Assembly: GCF_023242315.1 (NCBI RefSeq)
Contig: NZ_JALLIY010000018.1
Location: forward strand, 62,001 to 126,000
Origin: Pseudomonas sp. MWU13-2105
GTDB lineage: Bacteria; Pseudomonadota; Gammaproteobacteria; Pseudomonadales; Pseudomonadaceae
DNA: 64,000 nt
Reading direction: 5' to 3'
A model generated the notes under the pieces. It saw nothing but the letters and a program-made list of their open reading frames with translations. It made no database searches and was not told the DNA's origin. This document shows positions 7,899 to 15,609 of this stretch, in pieces (within the stretch, counting starts at the first letter, position 1; each line of letters begins with the position of its first letter). The translations under genes were made by a program, and so were the position numbers.

Positions 7899-9032
7899 AT
7901 GGTAGTCAAGGTCCTGGTGGTGGATGATTCGGGGTTTTTCCGCCGCCGCGTCTCGGAAATCCTTTCGGCGGATCCAAGCATCCAGGTCGTCGGTACGGCG
8001 ACCAACGGTAAAGAAGCCATCGATCAGGCCCTGGCCCTCAAGCCGGACGTGATCACCATGGACTACGAGATGCCGATGATGGATGGCATCACGGCGGTGC
8101 GGCATATCATGCAGCGCTGCCCGACGCCGGTACTGATGTTCTCGTCCCTGACCCACGAAGGCGCCCGAGTGACCCTCGATGCGCTGGACGCCGGGGCCGT
8201 GGACTTCCTGCCGAAGAATTTCGAAGACATTTCGCGCAACCCGGAGAAGGTCAAGCAGCTGTTGTGCGAGAAGGTTCACAGTATTTCGCGCAGTAACCGC
8301 CGTTTCAGCAGTGTGCCCGCCGCCGCGCCGGCCGCGACGCCGGCACCGGCCGCCAGCAGCTACGGCAGTCCGGCTCCGGCGCCGCTGCGGACCACGCCAG
8401 TGGCCAGTCGTGCTCCGGCACACGCTCCGGCACATGCGACGGTTTCGACCTCCGGCGCACCGAAGCGCAAGGCCTACAAGCTGGTCGCCATCGGTACGTC
8501 CACCGGTGGCCCGGTGGCCCTGCAACGGGTCCTGACCCAGTTGCCGGCCAGCTTCCCGGCGCCGATCGTATTGATCCAGCACATGCCGGCGGCTTTCACC
8601 AAGGCCTTTGCCGAACGCCTGGACAAGCTCTGCCAGATCAGCGTCAAGGAAGCCGAGGATGGTGACATCTTGCGTCCCGGCCTGGCTTTGCTCGCGCCCG
8701 GTGGCAAGCAGATGATGATCGACGGGCGCGGCGCCGTGAAAATCCTGCCGGGCGATGAGCGTCTGAACTACAAGCCCTGTGTGGATATCACCTTCGGCTC
8801 CGCGGCCAAGTCCTACGGTGACAAAGTTCTGGCGGTGGTGCTCACCGGCATGGGCGCCGATGGTCGTGAAGGCGCGCGCCTGCTCAAGCAGGGCGGCAGT
8901 GCCATCTGGGCCCAGGACGAAGCCAGTTGTGTGATCTACGGCATGCCCATGGCCATCGTCAAGGCTGAGCTGGCCGATGCGGTCTACAGCCTGGACGAAA
9001 TCGGCAAGCATCTGGTCGAGGCTTGCCTCTGA
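7899..9032 (+). CDS. cheB: Chemotaxis methylesterase/deamidase CheB
   Basis: CheB removes methyl groups from receptor glutamates to reset the receptors and is activated by CheA. The 377-residue protein has an N-terminal receiver (MVVKVLVVDDSGFFRRR; acceptor D55 in MDYEMPMMDG), a Pro/Ala-rich linker (about 140-185) and a C-terminal esterase with catalytic Ser S201 in GTSTGG and LIQHMP. A GTG frame 18 bases upstream is open, but GGAG at 7890-7893 fits this ATG with 5-base spacing. The stop overlaps the motC start by one base. Confidence 0.96.
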   Translation: MVVKVLVVDDSGFFRRRVSEILSADPSIQVVGTATNGKEAIDQALALKPDVITMDYEMPMMDGITAVRHIMQRCPTPVLMFSSLTHEGARVTLDALDAGAVDFLPKNFEDISRNPEKVKQLLCEKVHSISRSNRRFSSVPAAAPAATPAPAASSYGSPAPAPLRTTPVASRAPAHAPAHATVSTSGAPKRKAYKLVAIGTSTGGPVALQRVLTQLPASFPAPIVLIQHMPAAFTKAFAERLDKLCQISVKEAEDGDILRPGLALLAPGGKQMMIDGRGAVKILPGDERLNYKPCVDITFGSAAKSYGDKVLAVVLTGMGADGREGARLLKQGGSAIWAQDEASCVIYGMPMAIVKAELADAVYSLDEIGKHLVEACL

Positions 9033-9772
9033 TGGATGTGTTGAGCCTTATCGGGATTATCCTGGCGTTTGTCGCCATTATTGGTGGCAACTTCCTCGAA
9101 GGTGGTCACCTGGGCGCCCTGGCCAACGGTCCGGCGGCCTTGATCGTGCTGGGCGGGACCATTGGCGCGGCGTTGCTGCAATCGCCGATGAGCGCGTTCA
9201 AGCGGGCCATACAGATCCTCGGCTGGATCCTGTTTCCGCCGCGCATCGACCTGCCGGCCGGCGTCGAGCGGGTGGTCAACTGGAGCCTGACGGCGCGCAA
9301 GGAAGGCTTGCTGGGCCTGGAAGGCGTTGCCGAGGCCGAGCCGGATACCTACTCGCGCAAGGGCCTGCAACTGCTGGTCGATGGTGCTGAGCCGGAAGCT
9401 ATCCGGAGCATTCTGGAAGTGGATTTCTACACCCAGGAAAGCCGTGATGTCGAGGCCGCCAAAGTCTTCGAAAGCATGGGCGGCTACGCGCCGACCATCG
9501 GCATCATCGGTGCGGTGATGGGCCTGATTCACGTGATGGGCAACCTCGGCGACCCTTCGCAACTGGGTAGTGGCATTGCCGTGGCCTTCGTCGCCACCAT
9601 CTACGGCGTGGCCAGCGCCAACCTGGTACTGCTGCCGGTGGCGAGCAAGCTCAAGTCGATTGCTTTTCGCCAGTCACGTTACCGGGAAATGCTCCTCGAA
9701 GGCATCCTGTCGATTGCCGAGGGCGAGAACCCGCGCTCCATTGAATTGAAGCTGCAAGGCTTCATGGACTGA
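9032..9772 (+). CDS. motC: Flagellar motor stator protein MotC
   Basis: MotC is a MotA-type proton channel subunit of the second Pseudomonas stator, MotCD. The 246-residue product has four membrane segments: two near the N-terminus (starting MDVLSLIGIILAFVAI), a cytoplasmic loop with charged rotor-contacting residues, and two after residue 150 (PTIGIIGAVMGLIHVMG and VAFVATIYGVASANLVLL). The ATG overlaps the cheB TGA (TGATG). A TTG-type start nine bases upstream is possible but lies inside cheB. motD follows 10 bases later. Confidence 0.95.
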   Translation: MDVLSLIGIILAFVAIIGGNFLEGGHLGALANGPAALIVLGGTIGAALLQSPMSAFKRAIQILGWILFPPRIDLPAGVERVVNWSLTARKEGLLGLEGVAEAEPDTYSRKGLQLLVDGAEPEAIRSILEVDFYTQESRDVEAAKVFESMGGYAPTIGIIGAVMGLIHVMGNLGDPSQLGSGIAVAFVATIYGVASANLVLLPVASKLKSIAFRQSRYREMLLEGILSIAEGENPRSIELKLQGFMD

Positions 9773-9782
9773 TGGAGTAGAC

Positions 9783-10670
9783 ATGGCCAGACGTCGCCAA
9801 CACGAAGAGCATGTGAATCACGAGCGCTGGCTGGTTTCCTACGCCGACTTCATCACGCTGCTGTTCGCTTTTTTCGTGGTCATGTACTCGATTTCCTCGA
9901 TCAACGAAGGCAAGTACAAGGTTATCTCCCAGGCGCTGGTCGGGGTGTTCAGCGACGTCGATCGCAGCCTCAAGCCAATTCCTATCGGTGACGAGCGCCC
10001 GCTGACAGTCAAGCCGGCCGAGCCGCTGATCAAGGACAGCGAGCAGACTGACGCGGCCTTCGGCCAGGGCGCCAAGGATCCGCTGAAGAGCATCGCCGAC
10101 GATATCAGCGCGGCATTCGGCGACCTGATCAGCTCCAACCAGATGACTGTGCGTGGTAACGAGCTGTGGGTCGAGATCGAACTCAACTCCAGCCTGCTGT
10201 TCGGCAGCGGCGACGCGATGCCCAGCGACATGGCGTTCAATATCATCGACAAGGTGGCGAAGATCCTCAAACCCTTCGACAACCCGATCCACGTCGAGGG
10301 CTTTACCGACGACCAGCCGATTCGTACCGCGCAATATCCCACCAACTGGGAGCTGTCATCGGCCCGCTCGGCGAGTATCGTACGAATGATGGCCATGGAT
10401 GGGGTCAACCCCGGTCGCCTGGCCTCGGTGGGTTATGGCGAGTTCCAGCCGGTGGCCAACAATGCCACCGCCGAAGGCCGGGCGCGCAACCGGCGGGTGG
10501 TGCTGGTGGTGTCGCGCAACCTCGATGTGCGTCGCAGCCTGACAGGGACCGGCACCGCCAATGCAACACCGGACGCGGCCTTGAAGCGTGCTGGCACACA
10601 AACTGCACCGCCAGCGGTAAAGCAAGCGGTACGCGAGAACGCCGTCAAATCTCCGGCACCTGCTCTATAA
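9783..10670 (+). CDS. motD: Flagellar motor stator protein MotD
   Basis: MotD is the MotB-type partner of MotC. It has one N-terminal membrane segment with the proton-carrying Asp (D22 in SYADFITLLFAFFVV), a plug/linker, and a C-terminal OmpA-type peptidoglycan-binding domain (about 125-250; VEGFTDDQPI, ARNRRVVLVV). Its 295 residues end in a low-complexity Ala/Pro tail. MotCD in pseudomonads mainly supports swarming and high-load motility. A GGAG ribosome site (9774-9777) precedes the ATG. Confidence 0.95.
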   Translation: MARRRQHEEHVNHERWLVSYADFITLLFAFFVVMYSISSINEGKYKVISQALVGVFSDVDRSLKPIPIGDERPLTVKPAEPLIKDSEQTDAAFGQGAKDPLKSIADDISAAFGDLISSNQMTVRGNELWVEIELNSSLLFGSGDAMPSDMAFNIIDKVAKILKPFDNPIHVEGFTDDQPIRTAQYPTNWELSSARSASIVRMMAMDGVNPGRLASVGYGEFQPVANNATAEGRARNRRVVLVVSRNLDVRRSLTGTGTANATPDAALKRAGTQTAPPAVKQAVRENAVKSPAPAL

Positions 10671-10685
10671 CTTGGCGCTATTTCT

Positions 10686-10706
10686 CGACCGGCTTGATAC
10701 CGGTCG
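10686..10706 (+). promoter_or_regulatory. Hairpin touching the parC ribosome-binding site
   Basis: A perfect 7-bp stem, CGACCGG (10686-10692) and CCGGTCG (10700-10706) with loop CTTGATA, ends directly at GGAGGAAT, the strong ribosome site of the next gene. It separates the motor genes from parC-parP-cheW. It could set relative expression; no U-tract follows. Confidence 0.4.
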
Positions 10707-10721
10707 GGAGGAATACACTGA

Positions 10722-11510
10722 ATGAGAGTCTGGGCAGTAGCCAATCAAAAGGGTGGCGTCGGTAAGACCACTTCCTCCATCGCTTTAGCCGGATTGCTGG
10801 CCGAGGCGGGCAAGCGCGTGGTCGTGGTCGACCTCGACCCCCACGGCTCGATGACCAGCTACTTCGGTTATGACCCTGATACCCTGGAGCACAGCACGTT
10901 CGACCTGTTCCAGCACCGGGGCACGGTGCCCACGGGCTTGCCCGGGCAGTTGTTGTTGTCCACCAGCGACGAACGGATTTCCTTGCTGCCGTCGAGTACC
11001 GCCCTGGCGACCCTGGAGCGCCTGTCACCGGGCCAGAGCGGCCTGGGCCTGGTGATCGCCAAGAGCTTGGCGCAACTGTGGCAGGACTTCGATTACGCGG
11101 TGATCGACAGCCCGCCGCTGCTCGGCGTGTTGATGGTCAATGCCCTGGCGGCGAGCCAGCAACTGGTGGTACCGGTGCAGACCGAGCACCTGGCGGTCAA
11201 GGGCCTGGAACGGATGGTCAATACCCTGGCGATGATCAACCGTTCGCGCAAGCAGGCTTTGCCCTATACCATCGTGCCGACCTTGTTCGATCGCCGGACC
11301 CAGGCCTCCATGGGCACCTTGCGGGTCCTGCGCGACAAGTTTCCGCAAACCATCTGGGAAGGCTATATTCCGGTCGACACACGCCTGCGCGATGCCAGCC
11401 GGGCCGGTGTCACGCCGTCGCAGTTCGACGGCAAGAGCCGCGGTGTGCTGGCTTACCGTGCCTTGCTCAAGCACTTGCTGACCCAGCAACTCATTCCGCA
11501 GGTGGCCTGA
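10722..11510 (+). CDS. parC: ParA-family ATPase of the chemotaxis locus (ParC)
   Basis: In polar-flagellated bacteria this ParA-like ATPase positions and segregates chemoreceptor arrays at the cell pole. The 262-residue product has a deviant Walker A (NQKGGVGKTTSS, 8-19), VVDLDPHGSMTSYFG, and the Walker B-type segment DYAVIDSPPLLGVLM. It lacks an N-terminal DNA-binding extension, which argues against a plasmid or chromosome ParA, and it lies between motD and the CheW-like partner gene. Ribosome site GGAGGAAT at 10707-10714. Naming as ParC rests on family and context. Confidence 0.88.
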   Translation: MRVWAVANQKGGVGKTTSSIALAGLLAEAGKRVVVVDLDPHGSMTSYFGYDPDTLEHSTFDLFQHRGTVPTGLPGQLLLSTSDERISLLPSSTALATLERLSPGQSGLGLVIAKSLAQLWQDFDYAVIDSPPLLGVLMVNALAASQQLVVPVQTEHLAVKGLERMVNTLAMINRSRKQALPYTIVPTLFDRRTQASMGTLRVLRDKFPQTIWEGYIPVDTRLRDASRAGVTPSQFDGKSRGVLAYRALLKHLLTQQLIPQVA

Positions 11511-11511
11511 A

Positions 11512-11598
11512 ATGACCCAGTCCTCAAGTCACCTGCCTGTCCAGCCGATACCCTTTACAGGTTACTGTAACGGGACATCTCCATGGGCATACACATGA
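11512..11598 (+). CDS. Possible 28-residue leader ORF coupling parC to parP
   Basis: An ATG two bases after the parC stop, with AGGTGG about six bases upstream, opens a 28-codon frame (MTQSSSHLPVQPIPFT...) whose TGA overlaps an in-frame ATG of the next gene at 11595 as ATGA. This is the arrangement of translational coupling. No family is recognised. Alternatively the frame is a relic of an original parP N-terminus displaced by a frameshift. Confidence 0.3.
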   Translation: MTQSSSHLPVQPIPFTGYCNGTSPWAYT

Positions 11599-12485
11599 TC
11601 CGTCCTGTCGAAATCACCACACGGCCGCAAGTGGCGCTGCAATCCTATCTGGATGCCCTGCTGCAGGAGGCGACCGAAGAGCTGCCGCTGGAGGTCGCCG
11701 TCGCCGTCGAGGTGCCGGTATCGGTACCGCTGCTGGTGGAGCCGAGCCCGGCCGGCGAACTGGACGAGTTCCAGGCCGCCGTGCTTGAAGAACAAGCCCG
11801 TGACGCCTTGGCGGCGGCCCTGGCTGTCGCGGCGGTTGTGACGGCGCCAGCGCCGGCCCCGCGGGCGTTGGAAGTGCCGGCGGTGTCAGCGCTGGTGGTG
11901 CCGGTCGCCCCGGTGGTGGTGGAACCGGTGGTCGAGGTGCATCTGCCGCCTGCCGCGAACATCCCGCCGCCGCCGGTGGCGGGCGATGAGCGTCCGCATT
12001 GGGCGGCGGAGCCTTTCGAGTGCCTGCTGTTCGATGTCGCCGGCTTGACCCTGGCGGTGCCGCTGGTGTGCCTGGGCTCGATCTATTCGCTGGCCGGGCA
12101 TGAGCTGACGCCGCTGTTCGGTCAGCCGGAATGGTTCCTCGGGATCCTGCCGAGCCAGGCCGGTAACCTGAAAGTGCTGGATACCGCGCGTTGGGTGATG
12201 CCGGACCGCTATCGCGACGATTTCCGCCAGGGCCTGCAATATGTGATCTCGGTCCAGGGCTACGAATGGGGGCTGGCGGTGCATCAGGTCAGCCGTTCCT
12301 TGCGCCTGGACCCGAATGAAATCAAATGGCGTACCCATCGTGGGCAGCGGCCGTGGCTGGCGGGCACGGTCATCGAACACATGTGTGCATTGCTCGACGT
12401 CTCCGAACTGGCCGAACTGATTGCCAGCGGCGCGGTGAAACACCTGCAAACGAACAAGCCAGCCAGCAAACCAACGAACAAATAA
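11583..12485 (+). CDS. parP: CheW-domain protein, likely ParP (array-positioning partner)
   Basis: ParP-type proteins tie ParC to CheA and the receptor array through a CheW-like domain. The product (300 residues from the ATG at 11583) has a short conserved start (ITTRPQVALQSYLDALLQEA), a long Val/Ala/Pro-rich linker (about 40-140) and a CheW-like C-terminal domain (about 148-285; FECLLFDVAGLTLAVPL, PEWFLGILP). It sits between parC and cheW. The true start could be the ATG at 11595, which overlaps the stop of a 28-residue leader frame. The sequence ends in a Thr/Lys/Pro/Asn tail. Confidence 0.85.
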   Translation: MGIHMIRPVEITTRPQVALQSYLDALLQEATEELPLEVAVAVEVPVSVPLLVEPSPAGELDEFQAAVLEEQARDALAAALAVAAVVTAPAPAPRALEVPAVSALVVPVAPVVVEPVVEVHLPPAANIPPPPVAGDERPHWAAEPFECLLFDVAGLTLAVPLVCLGSIYSLAGHELTPLFGQPEWFLGILPSQAGNLKVLDTARWVMPDRYRDDFRQGLQYVISVQGYEWGLAVHQVSRSLRLDPNEIKWRTHRGQRPWLAGTVIEHMCALLDVSELAELIASGAVKHLQTNKPASKPTNK

Positions 12486-12558
12486 CGGCGGCGTCGCGGT
12501 CCCCCCGCGAGGTTCGCCAGAGCACACACCGTATCAACGGTCATTGAGGGTCAGGGGT

Positions 12559-13041
12559 ATGAATAAGTCGTCGTCCGCACAGAGTTCCGAAGATCCGATC
12601 CTGCAATGGGTAACCTTCAAGCTGGATAACGAGTCCTATGGGATCAACGTGATGCGCGTCCAGGAAGTCCTGCGCTACACCGAGATCGCCCCGGTACCGG
12701 GTGCACCGAGCTACGTGCTGGGGATCATCAACCTGCGCGGTAACGTGGTCACGGTGATCGACACCCGCCAGCGTTTCGGCCTGATGCCCACCGAAGTGAA
12801 CGACAACACCCGGATCGTCATCATCGAGGCCGACAAGCAGGTAGTCGGCATCATGGTCGACAGCGTTGCCGAAGTGGTCTATCTGCGTCAGTCGGAAGTC
12901 GAAACCGCGCCGAACGTGGGTAACGACGAATCGGCCAAATTCATCCAGGGCGTGTGCAACAAGAACAACGAACTGCTGATTCTGGTTGAGCTGGACAAAA
13001 TGATGAGCGAAGAAGAATGGTCCGAGCTGGAGAGCATCTGA
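12559..13041 (+). CDS. cheW: Chemotaxis coupling protein CheW
   Basis: CheW links chemoreceptors to CheA. The 160-residue protein has the two-lobed CheW fold with ILQWVTFKLDNESYGINVMRV, the conserved PSYVLGIINLRGNVVTVIDT segment and a C-terminal LLILVELDKMM strand. A TTG frame opens 15 bases earlier, but the ATG at 12559 follows TGAGGG (12545-12550) at a normal distance and gives the usual Pseudomonas N-terminus MNKSS. The next gene begins directly after the stop. Confidence 0.97.
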   Translation: MNKSSSAQSSEDPILQWVTFKLDNESYGINVMRVQEVLRYTEIAPVPGAPSYVLGIINLRGNVVTVIDTRQRFGLMPTEVNDNTRIVIIEADKQVVGIMVDSVAEVVYLRQSEVETAPNVGNDESAKFIQGVCNKNNELLILVELDKMMSEEEWSELESI

Positions 13042-13434
13042 TTGATTCTTGAGGTCGCCGTTATTCTCCTGGCCCTGTTGTGGGCCGGGACCGTAGGGAT
13101 GTTTGTGGTCTACGCTCGCAACCAGCGGTTGATTGCCGCGCAGCAGGCCGAGGGTGATGCGCTGCGGGACCAGCGCATCAAGGAGCTGGCGCGGCGGGTG
13201 GACAACTTCCAGAACGGCACCGTGCGCATGGGCGAGGACCTGCATGAGCTGCGGGCCGTCGTCGCACCACTACCGGAAAAGCTTGCCCAACTGGAGCAGC
13301 GTGACCCGTCGAGCCTGTCTTTCGCCCAGGCGGCGCGACTGGTGGGGATGGGCGCGAGTGTCGACGAACTCACGCAATCCTGCGGCCTGACCCAGGCCGA
13401 AGCGGAGTTGATGAGCAAGTTGCATCGGGGTTGA
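13042..13434 (+). CDS. DUF2802 family membrane-anchored protein
   Basis: A 130-residue protein that begins with TTG immediately after the cheW stop. It has one N-terminal membrane helix (LEVAVILLALLWAGTVGMFVVYA), then an Arg/Glu-rich coiled stretch (about 27-80), and a C-terminal helix-turn-helix-like segment (AARLVGMGASVDELTQSCGLTQAEAELMSKLH) as in DUF2802. The same gene follows cheW in other pseudomonads, so a link to motility is likely, but no biochemical role is known to me. It closes the operon; a hairpin follows at 13459. Confidence 0.8.
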   Translation: MILEVAVILLALLWAGTVGMFVVYARNQRLIAAQQAEGDALRDQRIKELARRVDNFQNGTVRMGEDLHELRAVVAPLPEKLAQLEQRDPSSLSFAQAARLVGMGASVDELTQSCGLTQAEAELMSKLHRG

Positions 13435-13458
13435 GACCTTCGTTGTTGGCCTGGCCCT

Positions 13459-13477
13459 GGCGCCCTTGCCGGGCGCC
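13459..13477. terminator. Possible two-way terminator hairpin after the chemotaxis operon
   Basis: GGCGCCC (13459-13465) pairs with GGGCGCC (13471-13477) around a 5-base loop, in the 50-base gap between two convergent genes. Position suits a terminator for both strands, but neither side has a clear U-run. Confidence 0.4.
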
Positions 13478-13484
13478 GCAAGGT

Positions 13485-14279
13485 TCAGTGTCGGGTCGCG
13501 ATCCAGATCAGCAAGCCGGCCTGGAACATCGCAAAGGCCACCAGGCAGGTGATGGTGAAGCGCAAGCCGGTGTCTTCACGCTTGAACTTGCTCACGCGTT
13601 CTTCCTGCTGGCGCAGCTTCACTTCCTGTTCCAGCAGGTTCTGCTCGGCGGTTTGCAGCATCTGCGCCGCTTCGAGTATTTCGACGAATTGCAGCTTTTC
13701 GGTGTTCCATTGAATACGCAGTTCGCCGACCTGCACATCCTTGTAGCTACCCTTGAGGTGCAGCGGCGCATCCGCGTACTCGACCTGGTAACCCTGGACC
13801 TTCAGGAAGTGATCGCGGCGCAGGCGGGTGTCCTCGTTCAAGGCGTCCTTGTTTTGCAGGGTGGCGCCATCAACGCAGTAGTGTGACCACTTCTTCTGTG
13901 CCCAGATCGCGGCCTGGGCGGCCAGGAAACGCCCGATACCGCGATTCGCCGGTTCGACCTGCAAGCCGCTTTCCGGTCCGAAGTGCACGCGCTTGGTGCT
14001 GTGGTCGACCCACATGTCCAGATGGTTCTGTTCCTTGCGCACCCGTTGTCCCGGCAGTTGAATCTCCAGGCGCAGCAGGCTGCGTTCCTTGCTGTGCCGC
14101 TCGGCATAGCCGAACTGGACAAAGCGCAGCGGGCGGGCCCCGGTGGCACGGTCAGTGGTCAGCGGCGCCAGGCGCAGCAGCTTGAAGTGCTCGGCCTGGA
14201 CGTCCGCCCACGGCAGTTCCACTGGCGTGGCTTCGGCGGCTTCGGCGGTACTTTCGGGTGAGGCTTGGGTATCAGTCAT
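13485..14279 (-). CDS. Conserved Pseudomonas protein with C-terminal membrane anchor
   Basis: A 264-residue protein of unknown function. It has an Ala/Glu-rich N-terminus, a globular middle (about 25-190, with RFVQFGYAERHSKERSLLRLEIQLPG and many aromatic and His residues), a Gln/Glu-rich coiled coil (about 195-235) and a single C-terminal membrane helix (TCLVAFAMFQAGLLIWIA) with a very short tail, so it is probably tail-anchored with its bulk in the cytoplasm. It is convergent with the chemotaxis operon and I see no link to it. I recognise no named domain. Confidence 0.75.
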   Translation of the reverse strand: MTDTQASPESTAEAAEATPVELPWADVQAEHFKLLRLAPLTTDRATGARPLRFVQFGYAERHSKERSLLRLEIQLPGQRVRKEQNHLDMWVDHSTKRVHFGPESGLQVEPANRGIGRFLAAQAAIWAQKKWSHYCVDGATLQNKDALNEDTRLRRDHFLKVQGYQVEYADAPLHLKGSYKDVQVGELRIQWNTEKLQFVEILEAAQMLQTAEQNLLEQEVKLRQQEERVSKFKREDTGLRFTITCLVAFAMFQAGLLIWIATRH

Positions 14280-14416
14280 TCGGCAAGATCCTGTCCGTAT
14301 CCAGCTTGCCGGTCACAATATCGGTACCGGCAATGGCTTATCGGCAGTTTTTGGCAGGACTGGAGCGGAAAGTGTCCTTGTGCCTGGCGCCGCTCCTCTG
14401 CCGGTCTTGAAGGCCT

Positions 14417-14507
14417 CTTCGCGGGCAAGCCCTGCTCCTACAGTCCAGTGTCGAACACAAACTTTGCACACGCCATAAACCTGTAGGAGCAGGGCTTGCC
14501 CGCGAAG
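14417..14507. repeat. REPIN: inverted pair of REP sequences
   Basis: CTTCGCGGGCAAGCCCTGCT at 14417 onward is repeated in inverse, ending at 14507 (27 bases each side, complete match including TCCTACAG/CTGTAGGA), with a 37-base spacer. This is the arrangement of a Pseudomonas REP doublet. Two related doublets occur at 43466-43535 and 53018-53106. Confidence 0.85.
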
Positions 14508-14531
14508 CTTTTGGCGGCCCAAGCCGGATAT

Positions 14532-15485
14532 TCAGTGGCGCGGCAACCCGTCAATAAAGGCCAGGATCCGACTGCCCAGTTCGGCGGCGAGGGGCAGTCG
14601 CGGGTCCCGGTAGGAGGCCAGTTGGCTCTTGAGGTCCTCGGGAACGATGCGCAGCACATGGTTCATGCCGCCGATCAGGACAAGCTGCGCATCCGGCTTG
14701 GCGGCCTTCAGCGCCTGGGCATCGCCGACACCGACCTGGATGTCGTTGCGGCCCTGGACAATCAGTGCGGGTATCTTCAGGCGGGCGAAGGCCGCCGCCG
14801 GGTCCTGGTGAAACAGACTGATCAGGTAAGGCTGGACGCTGGGGCGGAAAATCGGCATCAGCGGTGCGGGGATGTTGTTGTCCGGGCGCCCGGCCTTCAG
14901 GCTGTCGAGCAGTTCGTTGGCCCGCTGCATCAAGCTCGGCGGCAGGTTATTGGCCAGTTGCTGGCGTAGCACGCTGTCTACCGGACGGCCGCTGCCGGCG
15001 ACACTGATCAGCGCCGCGGCGTCCAGTTTGGGCGCCGCCAGGGTGGCGATCAGCGCGCCCTCGCTGTGGCCGAGCAGGATCAGTGGCCCAAAACGCCGGT
15101 CGGCCTTGAGTTTCTCGCCCCAGGCCACGACATCCGCGGTATAGCCCTCGATGCTCAGGGTGCGTTCGTCGGGGGCGGCGGCGAGGCTGGCGGCCACGCC
15201 GCGCTTGTCGAAGCGCACACTGGCGATATTGTGACTGGCCAGCACCCAGGCCAGGCGCTTGAGGCTGTCGGTGCGCCCGCCGTCGGGGTTGTTGCCGTCC
15301 CGATCGGTGGGGCCGGAGCCCGCAACGATCAGCACCACCGGTACCGGCGCGTCGGAGCGCGGCAACAGCAGCGAGCCGAACAGCTCGCCGCTGCCGGTGT
15401 CGAGGGTGATGGGCTGTTGCAGTACGGAGGCTTGGGCAATAGCGGTGAACAGGGTCAGGGCCAGCAGAATCAATCGGAGCATCAT
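14532..15485 (-). CDS. Exported alpha/beta hydrolase
   Basis: A serine hydrolase of the alpha/beta fold, probably periplasmic. The 317-residue product begins with a signal peptide (MMLRLILLALTLFTAIAQA), followed by a beta-rich N-lobe, the oxyanion segment VVLIVAGSGPTDRDGN, the nucleophile elbow GHSEG, a late Asp in LIVQGRNDIQVG and a His in GGMNHVLR, giving a plausible Ser-Asp-His triad. I chose the paired ATG at 15483-15485, since the 30 residues before it are not signal-like. Substrate unknown; similar proteins act on esters or peptides. Confidence 0.85.
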   Translation of the reverse strand: MMLRLILLALTLFTAIAQASVLQQPITLDTGSGELFGSLLLPRSDAPVPVVLIVAGSGPTDRDGNNPDGGRTDSLKRLAWVLASHNIASVRFDKRGVAASLAAAPDERTLSIEGYTADVVAWGEKLKADRRFGPLILLGHSEGALIATLAAPKLDAAALISVAGSGRPVDSVLRQQLANNLPPSLMQRANELLDSLKAGRPDNNIPAPLMPIFRPSVQPYLISLFHQDPAAAFARLKIPALIVQGRNDIQVGVGDAQALKAAKPDAQLVLIGGMNHVLRIVPEDLKSQLASYRDPRLPLAAELGSRILAFIDGLPRH

Positions 15486-15609
15486 CACGCCATCATTTAC
15501 AGAGTGTCGGTTCGACTCGCAACCGAGGATAAGGTTCGAGGATGAACTACAGGGATAGCCCGCGTATACTGGCACGCTTGATCAAGACCCGATTCGCGGA
15601 GCGCCCTGC

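Noticed and set aside
5552..8020. 822-codon open frame antisense to cheA
   Set aside because: It mirrors cheA codon structure in GC-rich DNA, has no domain and lies opposite a certain gene.
15486..15575. 30-residue N-terminal extension of the alpha/beta hydrolase
   Set aside because: It would bury the signal peptide and has no ribosome site.
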